This document shows, piece by piece, positions 5,943-6,852 of a stretch of DNA of 6,852 nt (position 1 is the stretch's first letter; every line of letters starts with the position of its first letter). Origin of the DNA: Bacillota bacterium (GTDB taxonomy: Bacteria; Bacillota_A; Clostridia; Peptostreptococcales; Anaerovoracaceae). The position numbers and the translations under genes are program-made. The notes under the pieces were generated by a model that had not been told where the DNA came from, searched no databases, and saw nothing but the letters and a program-made list of their open reading frames with translations. The DNA lies in the NCBI GenBank assembly GCA_017437925.1, contig JAFRWQ010000167.1, forward strand, positions 1 through 6,852, in the 5' to 3' direction.

Positions 5943-6852
5943 ATGAGCAACTTTGTCATCGGTATACTGGGTCTCATCACCATAGTCGCCATAGTGGTGA
6001 CCCTGTTCCGCAGCAAGACCCAGCCCGCCATCGCCTTCATCGTATTTCCCGCAATCCTCGGCCTCATACTGGTGATCGCGGGCCATTATTCCTTCGGCAA
6101 CCTGGCTACCATGATCAAGTCGGGTTTCTCAAGCACCGGACCCACCGCGGCCCTGTTCGTATTCTCAGTCCTGTATTTCGGCGTAATGACCGACGCGGGC
6201 ATGTTCGACGTGATCATAGGCAAGCTGATGAACATGGTCGGCGACAATGTGGTCGGCGTTGCCGTGGTCACCGCGGTCATCGCCCTGGTGGGTCACCTGG
6301 ACGGAGGCGGAGCCTCCACCTTCTGCATCGTGATCCCCGCCATGCTGCCTGTATATAAGCGCATGCATATGAGGCCCACCACGCTGCTCAGGATAGCCGT
6401 CCTTGCCATGGGCGTGCTGAACCTGATGCCCTGGGCCGGCCCCACCATGAGGGCCGCGTCGGTAGTCGGCGTCGAGCCGGGCTCCCTGTGGCAGACCCTG
6501 CTGCCCATACAGATCTTCGGCATTATACTCGCCCTCGTCCATGCCGTTCTGGCAGGCCTTCAGGAGAAGCGCCGCGGAGCTGGCCTCCACGGAAAGCTGG
6601 CCCAGTCCGAAGGCGTCGTCGAAGCAGAGCAGCAGACGCTTCAGCAGAAGGAGAACGAGCTCGCCCGCCCGAAGCTCTTCCTCTTCAACGTTCTGCTCAC
6701 CTTGGCCGTCATCGCCATGCTGATCTGGGACGTGTTCCCCAGCTATGTGCCCTTCATGCTCGGCCTTTCCCTCGCCCTGTTCGTGAACTACGGCCTGTCC
6801 GCCAAGATGCATAAGAAGCTCATCAATCTCCACGCGGGCCCCGCCCTGATGA
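5943..6852 (+). CDS. CitMHS-family citrate-metal:proton symporter-like transporter (3' truncated by window edge)
   Basis: The frame is open from the ATG at 5943 to the edge, giving 303 codons of a family usually about 430-460 residues long, so roughly a third is missing. Visible family features are an N-terminal hydrophobic pair of helices (about 4-22, 27-47), the block LFVFSVLYFGVMTDAGMFD (71-89), a DGGGAST loop (120-126), the stretch IVIPAMLPVYKRMHM (129-143) and the signature NLMPWAGPTMR (160-170). These match the CitM/CitH group, which imports citrate complexed with divalent metals, driven by protons. Other carboxylates cannot be excluded. A hydrophilic, Gln/Glu-rich loop at about 206-243 separates the two halves. 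The protein is an integral inner-membrane transporter. As third gene of the unit, it probably supplies or accompanies the substrates of the two cytosolic peptidases. Confidence 0.88.
   Translation, partial: MSNFVIGILGLITIVAIVVTLFRSKTQPAIAFIVFPAILGLILVIAGHYSFGNLATMIKSGFSSTGPTAALFVFSVLYFGVMTDAGMFDVIIGKLMNMVGDNVVGVAVVTAVIALVGHLDGGGASTFCIVIPAMLPVYKRMHMRPTTLLRIAVLAMGVLNLMPWAGPTMRAASVVGVEPGSLWQTLLPIQIFGIILALVHAVLAGLQEKRRGAGLHGKLAQSEGVVEAEQQTLQQKENELARPKLFLFNVLLTLAVIAMLIWDVFPSYVPFMLGLSLALFVNYGLSAKMHKKLINLHAGPALM

Noticed and set aside
6165..6833. A 222-codon minus-strand frame at the right edge
   Set aside because: It lies antisense to the CitMHS gene, which has clear family motifs and a good ribosome site. 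The antisense product is low-complexity (His, Gly, Asp, Glu).

Overview
The window carries seven protein-coding genes (five complete, one cut at each edge). They form two divergent transcription units that share one AT-rich control region at about 3463-3569. I found no rRNA, tRNA, CRISPR array, insertion sequence or phage gene. Shine-Dalgarno sites, tight gene packing and gene families all point to a bacterium. The DNA is GC-rich, yet it uses AGG for arginine and ATA for isoleucine freely. Together with the peptidase and transporter content this would fit an amino-acid- or peptide-fermenting anaerobe such as Synergistota or some Clostridia. That placement is only inference.

Left edge: the last 20 codons of an unidentified plus-strand gene end at 63 and converge on the minus-strand unit. 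Minus-strand unit, read from right to left: an EamA/DMT-family transporter (3462-2596), a first MFS transporter (2595-1357, its start codon directly abutting the previous stop codon) and a second, closely related MFS transporter (1300-83). The two MFS proteins are tandem paralogues. A perfect 11-bp inverted repeat covers the last codons of the distal MFS gene and may help end transcription.

Plus-strand unit: a prolidase/aminopeptidase P-like M24 metallopeptidase (3570-4643), a cytosolic M28 zinc aminopeptidase with a PA-like insert (4659-5882) and a CitMHS-family (citrate-metal:proton symporter) transporter from 5943 that runs off the right edge. All five metal ligands of each peptidase can be placed, so both enzymes look active. 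The spacing (15 and 60 bp, each gap ending in a good ribosome binding site) suggests one operon.

Read together, the locus looks like a nutrient uptake and breakdown module: intracellular hydrolysis of proline-containing or otherwise modified peptides plus carboxylate import on one side, and three small-molecule transporters on the other. The divergent control region holds an imperfect 15-bp dyad that coincides with candidate -10 boxes in both directions, which suggests shared regulation by a factor encoded elsewhere. Nothing here is clearly a new kind of system. The points most worth checking are the divergent operator, the pairing of transporters and peptidases, and the hairpin at the end of the distal MFS gene.
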